From positions 1 through 51,216 of the forward strand of contig CADBBT010000007.1 in NCBI GenBank assembly GCA_902792985.1: 51,216 nucleotides of DNA. The letters run 5' to 3'. The position numbers and the translations under genes were made by a program. A model generated the notes under the pieces. That model was not told the origin of the DNA and ran no database searches. It saw only the letters and a program-made list of their open reading frames with translations. Source of the stretch: Oscillospiraceae bacterium. Its GTDB lineage: Bacteria > Bacillota > Clostridia > Oscillospirales > Acutalibacteraceae. Of this stretch, positions 32,230-41,120 are shown piece by piece. How positions within the stretch are numbered: the stretch's first letter is position 1; every line of letters begins with the position of its first letter.

Positions 32230-33522
32230 TTACTTTCTGCCGAGCAGGCGTGAGAAATGCCAGAGGATGGTATGGAATAATTTGGTGATCCGGCCGAAGA
32301 AAGATGTGCCGTGATCGACGTTGTCCCAGTTGCAGAGGTTCGCGGGCACCGGGTCGTTTGTATCGTTCTGCGGCGCGCTCGTCAGTTCGGGATCGGGCGT
32401 CGGGGCGATATACGGCTGTGTCAAAGTCAGCAGACGCATCGGGTTCGCCGCTTCGCCGTTCGCAAACAGCGCAATGGTTTCGTTGCACGCGACCGGCACG
32501 CCGAACGCGCCCAATTCATCATTGCCGACGGGGATATAAACCCAGAATCTAAAAACGGGTGCGTTTTCGATGCGTTTTGCCAGCGTTTCGCACGGGAGCG
32601 TCTCATACGCAACCAGATCTTGACGGGATAAGATCAGGCGCCCGTTCTCCGCATTGATCAGGTTGACTGTCATCCGGGCGTTGTTGTCGGTGTTGCCGCA
32701 GATCGCGGCGTGATTGTAGCCCGCGACCACGCTGCTGCCGATGTTTGTGATATTGACAACGGTATCGGCGTTTGCGGAAACGGACATCGCACCGCACCAT
32801 CTGGCGGCCAGGATTTCGGCATTGTCAAACACAAGGTGAAAGGATTTTGCTTCGCCGGATTCGTTGAAGATCATCAACGGGGTGTCGGCGGCGCGGGTAC
32901 CGGTGATGACGTAGGAGCCCTGATGCGGGATCAGCGGAACGCGATCGGCTTCCCTGAGGGGATGCTCAAATGTATCGACCACGCGGTAGCCGTCGGGATA
33001 CAGGAGTATACAGCCGTCAGCAAGGTTGAGTGTCACGGTGTCGGACGGAACCGGGGACTCGCCGCGCAGGCGCAAAACCAGATGCAAGGTGCTTTCTTTC
33101 TGAATGTTGTAATCGGCGAGCGTTCTGCCGTCTTCCAGCTGCGTGCCGTTGAAGAGCAGCCGCTGCTGATCGGGCGGAATGTTCTCTTTTTCCTGGATCT
33201 TCTGCTTGATGTTTTCGATCGTGTCGTTCGGCACCGTTTCAAGCGTGAGCGTTTTGCCGGTCAGCGTGCGCACGAAGATCTGCATAGAAGTGTTGTTGAT
33301 TGCATTGGACGTGCCGTCGTTGATGTAGGGTTTGTCCGGCTTGACGTCGCCTTTGATGTCGTCCTCTCTGACGTCCGGCTCCACGTTCTGGTTGCCGCTT
33401 TCCCCATGCCCGGGGAGCAGCGGTGCGGAACCATTTCCGGCAAAGGCGAACGTCGGCAGTACCGAGAGCAGCAGGACGAGGGCCAACAGAAGGGCGGTCA
33501 GTTTTGTTTTGCGGTTTTTCAT
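32230..33522 (-). CDS. Secreted protein with an embedded ubiquitin domain
   Basis: A 430-residue exported protein. A signal peptide (1-28, ending FAFA) and an acidic linker (29-79) precede a ubiquitin domain at 80-155. By my alignment from memory 62 of 76 residues equal eukaryotic ubiquitin. Lys11, 27, 29, 33 and 63 are kept. Lys6 is Arg, Lys48 is Thr, Ile44 is Leu, and the end is LRLRGE, so Gly76 is missing. A beta-rich region (about 160-370) with GSYVITGT and [10 protein letters not shown] segments follows, resembling secreted beta-helix/carbohydrate-binding-like domains. A Pro-rich linker leads to a CxxD-x3-H, LFHTIL tail like that of the CHAP protein. The start at 33522 is chosen because AAGGAG is 7 bases upstream. 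Conjugation by the normal route is unlikely. Binding to host or predator ubiquitin-system proteins, or simple structural reuse, are alternatives. Confidence 0.9.
   Translation of the reverse strand: MKNRKTKLTALLLALVLLLSVLPTFAFAGNGSAPLLPGHGESGNQNVEPDVREDDIKGDVKPDKPYINDGTSNAINNTSMQIFVRTLTGKTLTLETVPNDTIENIKQKIQEKENIPPDQQRLLFNGTQLEDGRTLADYNIQKESTLHLVLRLRGESPVPSDTVTLNLADGCILLYPDGYRVVDTFEHPLREADRVPLIPHQGSYVITGTRAADTPLMIFNESGEAKSFHLVFDNAEILAARWCGAMSVSANADTVVNITNIGSSVVAGYNHAAICGNTDNNARMTVNLINAENGRLILSRQDLVAYETLPCETLAKRIENAPVFRFWVYIPVGNDELGAFGVPVACNETIALFANGEAANPMRLLTLTQPYIAPTPDPELTSAPQNDTNDPVPANLCNWDNVDHGTSFFGRITKLFHTILWHFSRLLGRK
33058..33285 (-). other. Ubiquitin domain within the secreted protein
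   Basis: This stretch encodes the 76 residues from [12 protein letters not shown] to LVLRLRGE. It sits in frame, without introns or repeats, and its codon choice (CTG, GGC, ATC, AAC, ACG) looks like that of the neighbouring genes. A very recent transfer from a eukaryote is therefore not evident from composition. Confidence 0.93.
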
Positions 33523-33588
33523 GTTCATACTCCTTTTCAGATGTTGTGATTGGGGGTGTGAAACGTTGCGCTTGTTTCTTACACACTT

Positions 33589-33617
33589 ATTATACGGACC
33601 CCCCATCCAAAAAGCAA
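33589..33617 (-). promoter_or_regulatory. Promoter of the ubiquitin-domain gene
   Basis: On the minus strand: TTGCTT, 17 bases, TATAAT. A run of six G residues lies in the spacer. Confidence 0.85.
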
Positions 33618-33656
33618 CATCTTTTCAGATATGACTTGTAAACCTGCAAAAACAGC

Positions 33657-33685
33657 TTGATTTTGCCTTTGATTTGCGGTATACT
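33657..33685 (+). promoter_or_regulatory. Promoter of the LytTR regulator gene
   Basis: TTGATT, 17 bases, TATACT, 23 bases before the start codon and divergent from the ubiquitin-gene promoter. Confidence 0.8.
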
Positions 33686-33708
33686 ATCCCTGACAGGAGG
33701 TGCAAAGT

Positions 33709-34521
33709 ATGATTCGGAACGAAATCGCCGACCGCTCGGCCGAGCTGATCATCCGCTATTATGAGAACGACTACCTGCCGTTTTTGCAAAGCATGGACGA
33801 CGATGCGCTGTGGTACGGTCCGGCCGAAGGGCAGTTTTTGCGCGGGCGGGAAACCATGCTGCGCGTCTGGGGCGCGGAAGAGCACAATCTGCGCTTCACG
33901 ATGGGCAATCTGAAGGTGGTGCACGCCAGCACGCATCCGTCGTTCTGCAACGTGATGCTGACTTACTCGGTCGTAACACATTACCCTGATGGGCACGACA
34001 TTTCGGTCTATCAGCGGCTTCTGCTCTGCTGGTGCGAGCGCAAAGAGAAGGATGAAGCCGGCAACGTGCATAAGGTGCCGCGTATTCTGGTCTGCCACAT
34101 CTCCAATCCCCACGGCAAGCATGAGGACGACGTGATCTATCCCACAAACTTCAGCCAGGTCTATGCCGGTTCCAACGCGCTGCCGCAGCAGGGCGAGCGC
34201 ATCCACTTTCACGGGCTGGACCGGTCGGACTATTTCTATTTGTCCGATTCGATCTACTGGATCGAGGCCGCGGCCGGCGGTAAGCACAGTATTCTGCACA
34301 CGGTCAATGATACAGTGGAGATCATGGCCACTGTCGCGTCGCTGGAAAAGACGTATCCCCACCTGTTCCTGCGCTGTCACCAGAGCTATTTGATCAACCC
34401 GCATTTTTTGCGTAACATCCGCCGCTTCGAGGTGACGCTGACCGACGGCACCGTTTTGCCGATCCCCGAAAAGAAATATACCGCCTTCCGTGCGGCGGCG
34501 ATGCAGGCGATCGGACACTGA
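33709..34521 (+). CDS. LytTR-type transcription regulator with an NTF2/SnoaL-like sensor domain
   Basis: A 270-residue protein. The N-terminal about 140 residues resemble a SnoaL/NTF2-like fold (RYYENDYLPFLQSMDDDALWYGP, FLRGRETMLRVW), which often binds a small ligand in a cone-shaped pocket. The C-terminal about 100 residues are a LytTR DNA-binding domain, with DSIYWIEA, FLRCHQSYLINPHFL and TDGTVLPIPEKKY as family marks. There is no receiver domain, so it is not a classical response regulator. ATG 33709 has CAGGAGG upstream. It is divergent from the ubiquitin-domain gene, which makes that gene a natural target candidate. Confidence 0.85.
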   Translation: MIRNEIADRSAELIIRYYENDYLPFLQSMDDDALWYGPAEGQFLRGRETMLRVWGAEEHNLRFTMGNLKVVHASTHPSFCNVMLTYSVVTHYPDGHDISVYQRLLLCWCERKEKDEAGNVHKVPRILVCHISNPHGKHEDDVIYPTNFSQVYAGSNALPQQGERIHFHGLDRSDYFYLSDSIYWIEAAAGGKHSILHTVNDTVEIMATVASLEKTYPHLFLRCHQSYLINPHFLRNIRRFEVTLTDGTVLPIPEKKYTAFRAAAMQAIGH

Positions 34522-34557
34522 GACGCGGCGCCGACAGGCCGGGAAAGAAGACCCCTC

Positions 34558-34652
34558 AACCTGATTTCGCTTGCTGAACCACGAAAACTTGGTGAACTTT
34601 TCTCACGCACAAATACTCCGCCGGATTTCTCCGACGGAGTATTTTTTAGATG
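34558..34652. repeat. Dispersed intergenic repeat with terminator hairpin, copy 2
   Basis: The same block order as at 27549: CTGATTTCGCTTGCTGAA, CTTGGTGAAC, then a hairpin ACTCCGCCGG/CCGACGGAGT (34615-34640, one mismatch) and a T-run. It can terminate the LytTR gene on the plus strand. Confidence 0.78.
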
Positions 34653-34759
34653 AACAAATGGACTGTGATGTCCTTTCACTGGTTCAGCCTTCGTTTTGGG
34701 GCGCGGCTGCGTTTTTGCAGTGGGCAATAAAACAATAATGACGTACCGTTCAAATGAGT

Positions 34760-35431
34760 TTAATATGAGAGTGTATTTTCGGCCATAAGCCGTGCGTATT
34801 TACGTAATGCGTCATAATCAGTTTCATCAATCTTTTTGCATGAGTCTTTTCCAGTTGTAAGATCAAGAACTCTCAAAGCATAGTGATATGTAAAAAAGAT
34901 AATGTCATATTTGTATTCTGCTTTAGAGTATATTTTATAGATGTGTTCTCTCCATTCTAATACAGTATTGGGAATAGGCATTTCATCCATAACCATAATC
35001 AAACCAAGTTTTATGTAACCCTTTTGCTTATAACTCGGAATCTTGTTTATCTTTTTCTGAAAAATCTTTTTCATTGCATCAAGTTCATCTTGCTTGGTTA
35101 TGCCAGGGGTGGTATAAGAGAACTCTGTTGCCAGACCACCTTTATTCTCAATTTGTTTAAGATAATGAGCTTTTCCTTTTTTTCTGTATTTTTCAAAGTC
35201 ACCTTCTATTGATTTAATCTTATTAATTGCTACTTCAGTGACTTCAATGCCCAAAGAGCGATCTGAACTTTGAAGATCTGGTGAATCACTTAATATAAGA
35301 CTGTCGTATTCGTTATAGCAATATCTTAAAACAGCAAAAGCTAATTGTTCAACATAATGCTTTCTAATCTCGAAGTCCATAGAAGAAGTAAACTCGAAAT
35401 TGCGTATTTCTTCTGTTAATTCTATGCTCAT
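34760..35431 (-). CDS. AT-rich unknown protein with a partial PD-(D/E)XK-like motif
   Basis: A 223-residue protein, AT-richer than its surroundings. Residues 51-66 (PDLQSSDRSLGIEVTEV) have the Pro-Asp and Glu of restriction-endonuclease-like folds. The Lys expected two residues after Glu63 is Thr, so activity is uncertain. The rest is Lys-rich alpha/beta with late conserved-looking aromatic strands (YDIIFFTYHY). It lies 54 bases behind the Mrr-like gene on the same strand, which suggests a shared mobile or defence-type origin. Confidence 0.6.
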   Translation of the reverse strand: MSIELTEEIRNFEFTSSMDFEIRKHYVEQLAFAVLRYCYNEYDSLILSDSPDLQSSDRSLGIEVTEVAINKIKSIEGDFEKYRKKGKAHYLKQIENKGGLATEFSYTTPGITKQDELDAMKKIFQKKINKIPSYKQKGYIKLGLIMVMDEMPIPNTVLEWREHIYKIYSKAEYKYDIIFFTYHYALRVLDLTTGKDSCKKIDETDYDALRKYARLMAENTLSY

Positions 35432-35485
35432 TTTTCACCACCATTTTTGTGTCCATTTAGAGCTGGTTTAGTGTCAGTTGAAAGG

Positions 35486-36130
35486 TTATTCAAAGTTTTC
35501 AATTAATACAACGCCAGTCTTTTCTGCAAATTCTTTTGCAGCTTTTGTGAATTGTGAGGTTGTAATGACCATGGCGATGTCACATGAGTAAAAACTTTTT
35601 GCGGAATACACCTCTTGAATTGCATGCAAACCAACTGGTTTTGAATAGCGTTTGCACTGAATACAGTATTGTTTTCCATCGCGAAAAGCCAAAATATCTG
35701 CGCCAAAGTCTCCACTGCTTTTTGTCACATTTACTCTTTTATATCCCATGCTTTCAAGCCGATCAGCAACATATTTCTCATATGCAAGACCGTTCATGTT
35801 GTTATTAGTATCTTTTTCCTTGTTAACTTCATTATCGTTAAGGGTAGAACCACCATAATATGTATGTGGGATAACTTCAAAATAATTATTGCTTTTTCTT
35901 TTCTTAATGCCAGTTCTTTCCGCGTTTTTGTTGTTGTTTCTCTTTTTTTGTTCGGTTTTATCAGTCATTCCTATTAAGCATATAATTAAACCAATAAGCC
36001 CAACTGACATAATGATAATTCCCTCTTTTTTCATGTCGCTTAAAGCCATCATGAGGCCGCCCATCGATAGAAGCAGGAAAACCAATAGAGCACAACCGCA
36101 ACCTTCATTATTATTGTTTTTTGAACTCAT
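35486..36130 (-). CDS. Membrane-anchored Mrr-type restriction endonuclease-like protein
   Basis: A 214-residue protein with two membrane helices (about 12-31 and 37-55), an Asn/Lys-rich linker, and a C-terminal Mrr catalytic domain. The active-site residues are complete: Glu118 in LAYEKYVADRL, Asp141 and Asp145 in SSGDFGADILA, and Gln158 and Lys160 in CIQCKRY. Soluble Mrr proteins cut modified DNA. The membrane-tethered form may act on incoming DNA or in another nuclease role. The start at 36130 has AGAGGTG upstream. Base composition is AT-rich, a sign of transfer. Confidence 0.85.
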   Translation of the reverse strand: MSSKNNNNEGCGCALLVFLLLSMGGLMMALSDMKKEGIIIMSVGLIGLIICLIGMTDKTEQKKRNNNKNAERTGIKKRKSNNYFEVIPHTYYGGSTLNDNEVNKEKDTNNNMNGLAYEKYVADRLESMGYKRVNVTKSSGDFGADILAFRDGKQYCIQCKRYSKPVGLHAIQEVYSAKSFYSCDIAMVITTSQFTKAAKEFAEKTGVVLIENFE

Positions 36131-36147
36131 TTTTTCACCTCTATAGA

Positions 36148-36176
36148 ATAATACCATACATTAGAATAAAAGTAAA
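36148..36176 (-). promoter_or_regulatory. Promoter of the Mrr-like gene
   Basis: On the minus strand: TTTACT, 17 bases, TATTAT. Confidence 0.65.
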
Positions 36177-36203
36177 GCTATCGTTGCACTTGGTTTTTTG
36201 AGT

Positions 36204-36277
36204 GGCAATTCGCATGTTGAGCGTGACCTCCCCCACACGCAAAAACTCCGCCGGATTTCTCCGACGGAGTTTTGATG
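36204..36277. repeat. Dispersed intergenic repeat with terminator hairpin, copy 3 (shortened)
   Basis: GCATGTTGA is followed by the same hairpin ACTCCGCCGG/CCGACGGAGT (36245-36270) and TTTT. The middle TTGGTGAAC block of copies 1 and 2 is absent. On the minus strand it stands just after the ppdK stop codon and should terminate that gene. Confidence 0.75.
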
Positions 36278-36292
36278 TTATCTGATCAGACG

Positions 36293-38923
36293 TTACGCAT
36301 TTGCGCTGATCGCAGCCTGTGCCGCAGCCAGACGAGCGATGGGCACGCGGAACGGGGAGCAGGAGACGTAGTCGAGGCCGATCTTGTGGCAGAATTCCAC
36401 AGATGTCGGGTCGCCGCCGTGCTCGCCGCAGATGCCGCAATGCATTTCCGGACGGACCTTCTTGCCCATTTCGACAGCCATTTCCATCAGACGGCCAACA
36501 CCGATCTGGTCGAGCTTCGCAAACGGATCGTTTTCGAAGATCTTGGCGTCATAGTAAGCATCAAGGAACTTACCGGCGTCGTCACGGCTGAAGCCGTAGG
36601 TCATCTGGGTCAGGTCGTTGGTGCCGAAGCAGAAGAACTCAGCGTCCTTCGCGATCTCGTCGGCAGTCAGCGCTGCGCGCGGGATCTCGATCATGGTACC
36701 CACTTCATACTTGAGGTCGCTGCCGGCGGCGGCGATTTCAGCATCAGCGGTTTCCACAACGAACTTCTTGACATACTTGAGTTCCTTCGTGTCGCCCACG
36801 AGCGGGATCATGATTTCGGGAACGATGCTCCAGTCCGGATGCGCCTTCTTGACGTTGATGGCGGCACGGATGACAGCAGCGGTCTGCATCTTCGCGATTT
36901 CCGGATAGGTGACAGCCAGACGGCAGCCACGGTGACCCATCATCGGGTTGAACTCGTGCAGGCCCTGGATGATGCCCTTGATGGTCTCAACGCTCTTGCC
37001 CTGTGCAGCGGCGAGTGCTTCGATGTCGGCCTCTTCGGTCGGCACGAACTCGTGCAGCGGGGGATCCAGGAAGCGGATGGTGACCGGGCAGCCTTCCAGC
37101 GCTTCATAGAGCTTTTCAAAGTCAGACTGCTGCATCGGCAGGATCTTTGCAAGGGCGGCTTCGCGCTCTTCCACAGTGTCGGAGCAGATCATCTCGCGGA
37201 ACGCAGCGATGCGGTCCGGCTCGAAGAACATGTGCTCGGTACGGCAAAGGCCGATGCCTTCTGCGCCAAGCTCGCGGGCTTTCTTCGCGTCAGCCGGAGT
37301 GTCGGCGTTTGTGCGAACCTTGAGAACTCTGTATTTGTCAGCCCAAGCCATGACGCGGCCGAATTCACCGGCGATGGAAGCGTCAACGGTCGGGATGGCG
37401 CCGTCGTAGATGTTACCGGTGGAGCCGTCGATGGAGATCACGTCGCCTTCGTGGAATTCCTTGCCGGCGAGGGTGAACTCTTTGTTTTCTTCATCCATCA
37501 CGATGTCGGAGCAGCCGGAGACGCAGCAGGTGCCCATGCCGCGGGCAACAACAGCCGCGTGGGAGGTCATACCGCCGCGGACGGTCAGGATGCCCTGGGA
37601 GGCTTTCATGCCGGTGATGTCTTCCGGAGAGGTCTCCAGACGGACAAGGATGACTTTCTTGCCGGCGGCGTTCCATTTTTCAGCATCGTCGGCGGTGAAC
37701 ACGATCTGGCCGCAGGCAGCGCCCGGAGAAGCGCCGAGACCTTTGCCCATCGGTGTGGCAGCTTTGAGCGCTTTTGCGTCGAACTGCGGGTGCAGCAGGG
37801 TGTCAAGGTTACGCGGGTCGATCATGAGAACGGCTTCCTGCTCGGTGCGCATGCCTTCGTCCACAAGGTCGCAGGCGATCTTCAGCGCGGCCTGCGCAGT
37901 ACGCTTGCCGTTTCTGGTCTGCAGCATGAACAGTTTGCCGTGCTCCACGGTGAACTCCATGTCCTGCATGTCTCTGTAGTGGTTTTCAAGCTTCTGGCAA
38001 ACATCTTTGAACTGCGCAAAAGCTTCGGGGAACTTCTGCTCCATCTCGGAGATGTGCATCGGGGTACGCACGCCTGCAACGACGTCTTCGCCCTGTGCAT
38101 TGGTCAGGAACTCACCGAACAGGCCCTTGTTGCCGGTGGCCGGGTCACGGGTAAACGCAACGCCGGTGCCGCAATCGTCGCCCATGTTGCCGAAGGCCAT
38201 CGCCTGCACGTTGACAGCAGTACCCCAGGAATAGGGGATGTCGTTGTCACGGCGATAAACGTTGGCGCGCGGGTTGTCCCAGGAACGGAACACAGCCTTG
38301 ATCGCTTCGAAAAGCTGCTCTTTCGGATCGTCCGGGAAATCCTTGCCGAGCTGGTTCTTATATTCCTCTTTGAACTGGCCGGCGAGAGTCTTGAGGTCTT
38401 CCGCAGTCAGTTCAACGTCCTGCTTCACACCCTTTTCTTCTTTCATCTTGTCGATGAGCTGTTCAAAATACTTCTTGCCGACTTCCATAACGACGTCAGA
38501 GAACATCTGGATGAAACGGCGATAGCAGTCCCAGGCCCAGCGGGGGTTGTTCGATTTTTCGGCAATGACGTTGACCACGCGCTCGTTCAGGCCGAGGTTG
38601 AGAATGGTGTCCATCATGCCGGGCATGGAAGCTCTTGCGCCGGAACGCACGGAAACGAGCAGCGGGTTCTCCTCGTCGCCGAACTTTTTGCCGGTGATCT
38701 CTTCCAGCTTCGGAATCGTTGCCATGATTTCGGCCTGAATGTCGTCGTTGATGCGACGGCCGTCCTCATAGTACTGGGTGCAGGCTTCGGTGGTGATGGT
38801 GAAGCCCTGGGGAACGGGAAGACCGAGATTCGTCATCTCAGCAAGGTTTGCGCCCTTGCCGCCGAGGAGTTCTCTCATGTTCGCATTTCCCTCTTTGAAC
38901 AAATAAACAAATTTTTTGCCCAT
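36293..38923 (-). CDS. ppdK: Pyruvate, phosphate dikinase
   Basis: An 876-residue PPDK, the standard length. The N-terminal ATP-grasp region begins VYLFKEGNANMRELLGGKGANLAEM; the phospho-carrier His is in GGMTSHAAVVARGMG (near residue 455); the C-terminal PEP/pyruvate barrel has HCGICGEHGGDP near the end. It interconverts pyruvate, ATP and Pi with PEP, AMP and PPi, a central step in glycolysis or gluconeogenesis of many anaerobes. The start at 38923 is chosen for AGGAGG about 11 bases upstream. It is a single-gene unit. The 370-base region upstream (38924-39297) is AT-rich and holds no further gene that I can see. Confidence 0.97.
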   Translation of the reverse strand: MGKKFVYLFKEGNANMRELLGGKGANLAEMTNLGLPVPQGFTITTEACTQYYEDGRRINDDIQAEIMATIPKLEEITGKKFGDEENPLLVSVRSGARASMPGMMDTILNLGLNERVVNVIAEKSNNPRWAWDCYRRFIQMFSDVVMEVGKKYFEQLIDKMKEEKGVKQDVELTAEDLKTLAGQFKEEYKNQLGKDFPDDPKEQLFEAIKAVFRSWDNPRANVYRRDNDIPYSWGTAVNVQAMAFGNMGDDCGTGVAFTRDPATGNKGLFGEFLTNAQGEDVVAGVRTPMHISEMEQKFPEAFAQFKDVCQKLENHYRDMQDMEFTVEHGKLFMLQTRNGKRTAQAALKIACDLVDEGMRTEQEAVLMIDPRNLDTLLHPQFDAKALKAATPMGKGLGASPGAACGQIVFTADDAEKWNAAGKKVILVRLETSPEDITGMKASQGILTVRGGMTSHAAVVARGMGTCCVSGCSDIVMDEENKEFTLAGKEFHEGDVISIDGSTGNIYDGAIPTVDASIAGEFGRVMAWADKYRVLKVRTNADTPADAKKARELGAEGIGLCRTEHMFFEPDRIAAFREMICSDTVEEREAALAKILPMQQSDFEKLYEALEGCPVTIRFLDPPLHEFVPTEEADIEALAAAQGKSVETIKGIIQGLHEFNPMMGHRGCRLAVTYPEIAKMQTAAVIRAAINVKKAHPDWSIVPEIMIPLVGDTKELKYVKKFVVETADAEIAAAGSDLKYEVGTMIEIPRAALTADEIAKDAEFFCFGTNDLTQMTYGFSRDDAGKFLDAYYDAKIFENDPFAKLDQIGVGRLMEMAVEMGKKVRPEMHCGICGEHGGDPTSVEFCHKIGLDYVSCSPFRVPIARLAAAQAAISANA

Positions 38924-39297
38924 CGGAATCAATCCTCCTGAAAAATAATATACAGTGTTTAAACGCAAGGAAACCCTTTGCGCATTTAGAAAAATTTTAA
39001 CAAAAAATCCGCCGTTTGTCTACTGCTTTTTTTCATATAGATTCCAAAAAAAACATTGAAAAATTGTAAATTTTTACGGTTTTTACGCCGAAGGCTGTTT
39101 TTCCTTTTGCGCAGTGCAAGAAAAGTGTGCGCGAAGAGGAGTTTTTTTTCAATTATTGTGGAATTTTTCATAAATATGTGGTATGATAAAGTGCTTTAAT
39201 ATGGAAACATAGCTTTTTAAGTTAGGCTATATTAGCGTTTGTATACTGATTCTGCTGCGCTCGAACGATCAAACCGGACAGAGAAGGGGAAAGCCTG

Positions 39298-39795
39298 ATG
39301 AAACAAAAACGGATCTTCGCTCTGCTGCTGGCGGTTTTGCTTTGCGCCGGACTGCTCGACTTTTTTGTCGTCTCGCCGCGCACACTGCGCCGGCAGACCG
39401 CGCTGAAGACACAGGCGATCTTTTTGCCGCACGGCATGGCGAATCACTATCACAACTTTCTGCCGGTCAGCATCGACGTCCACCAGCAGTGGGAATACAC
39501 CCTTAGCAAAAAAGAAGTCGCCGCAATGGAAGCGGACGCCAAAAACGGCGTTTGGCGCACGCCGGACAAAGCGGAATGGCAGGACATCTGCGCGACCTTC
39601 TTTTCGATGGGCGCAGAAGCGCTTTTGCCCGCTGCGCTGACGAACGGCCGCAAAAACGTGCTTTGCTGCATCTATGATGTCGGCGAAGGGCGGTTTTTGA
39701 AGAGCGGCGAGGGCGCGGCTTTGGGCTGGACAAGGGAACTGCATTTATATGACCGCAGCAGCGCGCTTTATCTCTGCGTGCTCTGCAGCATTTGA
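39298..39795 (+). CDS. Small exported protein of unknown function
   Basis: A 165-residue protein with an N-terminal hydrophobic segment (5-25) that could be a signal anchor. The rest is mixed alpha/beta with no motif I recognise. A possible -10 box (TATGAT at 39182) with a poor -35 lies upstream. The gene ends 47 bases before the mannonate dehydratase start. It may be co-transcribed, but no functional link is apparent. Confidence 0.55.
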   Translation: MKQKRIFALLLAVLLCAGLLDFFVVSPRTLRRQTALKTQAIFLPHGMANHYHNFLPVSIDVHQQWEYTLSKKEVAAMEADAKNGVWRTPDKAEWQDICATFFSMGAEALLPAALTNGRKNVLCCIYDVGEGRFLKSGEGAALGWTRELHLYDRSSALYLCVLCSI

Positions 39796-39842
39796 ACAAA
39801 CAACGCATATCAACGATAACAACGTATAAAGGAGATACCGCT

Positions 39843-40916
39843 ATGCAAATGACATTTCGCTGGTTCGGCGACGAAAAGGACACCGTGTCCCTTGCACAGA
39901 TCCGACAGATCCCCGGCGTCACGGGCGTGGTGCCCGCGCTGCACAAGCTGCCTTGCGGCGAACCCTGGCCGCTCGATCAGATTCTTGAGATGAAAAAAGA
40001 GATCGAGGACGCAGGACTGACGATGGAGTGCATTGAATCCGTCAACGTCCATGAGGACATCAAGCTCGGTCTGCCTTCGCGCGAACGCTATATCGAAAAT
40101 TACATCACGTCCATCCGCAACCTTGCGAAGGCGGGTGTGAAATGCATCTGCTACAACTTTATGCCGGTCTTTGACTGGACGCGCACCGACCTTGCAATGC
40201 CGATGGGCGACGGCGCGACCTGCCTGTCCTATAACGGCAAACAGATCGAGGGCAAATCCGCCGAGCAGATGTTCCGCGAGATCGACGACAACTCCAACGG
40301 CTACGCCATGCCCGGCTGGGAAACCGAACGCATGGGCGAGATCAAGGATCTGTTTGAAAAATATAAGGGGATCACCGCAGAGGACCTTTGGACGAACCTG
40401 CAGTATTTCCTTGAAAAAATCATTCCCGTCTGCGAGGAGTGCGACGTCAGAATGGCGATCCATCCGGACGACCCCCCATGGGACATCTTCGGTCTGCCGC
40501 GCATCATTCGGGATCTGGATTCGCTCAAGCGCTTTTTGAAGCTGGTCGACAGCCCGTATAACGGCCTGACCTTCTGCACGGGTTCGCTCGGCGCTTCGCC
40601 CGACAATGATCTGCCCGCCATGATCCGCGAAGTGGGCGACCGCATCTATTTTGCCCACATTCGCAACGTAAAAATCGAAGATCATCATTTTCATGAGACC
40701 GCCCATCTTTCCGCTGCCGGTTCGCTGGACATCTATGAGATCGTCCGCGCACTGCAGGACGTCGGCTTTGATGGCTACATCCGTCCCGACCACGGCCGCA
40801 TGATCTGGGGCGAGGTCGCCCGTCCGGGCTATGGACTGTATGACCGCGCGCTCGGAGCCGCATATATCGGCGGTGTCTGGGAAGCTTGCGAAAAAAGTCG
40901 GCATTCGAAAGACTGA
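39843..40916 (+). CDS. uxuA: Mannonate dehydratase
   Basis: A 357-residue UxuA. Family marks are MTFRWFGDEKDTVSLAQIRQIPG at the start, ESVNVHEDIK, CYNFMPVFDWTRT, AIHPDDPPWDIFGLPR, CTGSLGA and RPDHGRMIWGE, which hold metal-binding His, Cys and Asp residues. It converts D-mannonate into 2-keto-3-deoxygluconate in glucuronate breakdown. AAAGGAGA precedes ATG 39843. No other hexuronate genes are nearby. The last residues (EKSRHSKD) run into an AATTCGGAAT repeat region. Confidence 0.95.
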   Translation: MQMTFRWFGDEKDTVSLAQIRQIPGVTGVVPALHKLPCGEPWPLDQILEMKKEIEDAGLTMECIESVNVHEDIKLGLPSRERYIENYITSIRNLAKAGVKCICYNFMPVFDWTRTDLAMPMGDGATCLSYNGKQIEGKSAEQMFREIDDNSNGYAMPGWETERMGEIKDLFEKYKGITAEDLWTNLQYFLEKIIPVCEECDVRMAIHPDDPPWDIFGLPRIIRDLDSLKRFLKLVDSPYNGLTFCTGSLGASPDNDLPAMIREVGDRIYFAHIRNVKIEDHHFHETAHLSAAGSLDIYEIVRALQDVGFDGYIRPDHGRMIWGEVARPGYGLYDRALGAAYIGGVWEACEKSRHSKD

Positions 40917-41100
40917 ATTCGGAATGAAGACCGCGCTTTCCCATGATTCCTGCTTTTCTCTTTCAACCGCAGTTGAGAAGGAATAAAAGCCGCAATTTCG
41001 CAAACAAGTATTTGGACGTGCTTACTACTTTTTTTGACGCATCACGCGCAGCGTGACTTCCCTCAATTCCGAATTCCACATTCCGAATTCCGAATTGAAC
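40914..41100. repeat. AATTCCGAAT-type inverted and direct repeats between uxuA and the ABC genes
   Basis: GAATTCGGAATG (40914-40925) faces CATTCCGAATTC (41079-41090 region) and neighbouring copies of AATTCCGAATTCC up to 41098. A hairpin TCACGC-GCA-GCGTGA lies between them at about 41042-41056. A related AATTCGGAAATCCGAATT stretch occurs at 41840-41857, next to a GATTTCGC-GCA-GCGAAATC hairpin. No gene is seen here. Confidence 0.7.
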
Positions 41101-41120
41101 ACGACGAAGGAGTGTTCCTG

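Noticed and set aside
32427-33606. Possibility that the ubiquitin-domain sequence is eukaryotic contamination
   Set aside because: The domain is in frame between a bacterial signal peptide and a bacterial tail shared with another gene in the window, has a sigma-A promoter and host-like codons, and contains no introns.
36272-38941. 889-residue plus-strand open frame opposite ppdK
   Set aside because: It is the antisense of a perfectly conserved PPDK. High GC and codon bias keep stop codons out of the opposite frame; its His/Val/Asp-rich sequence has no family features.
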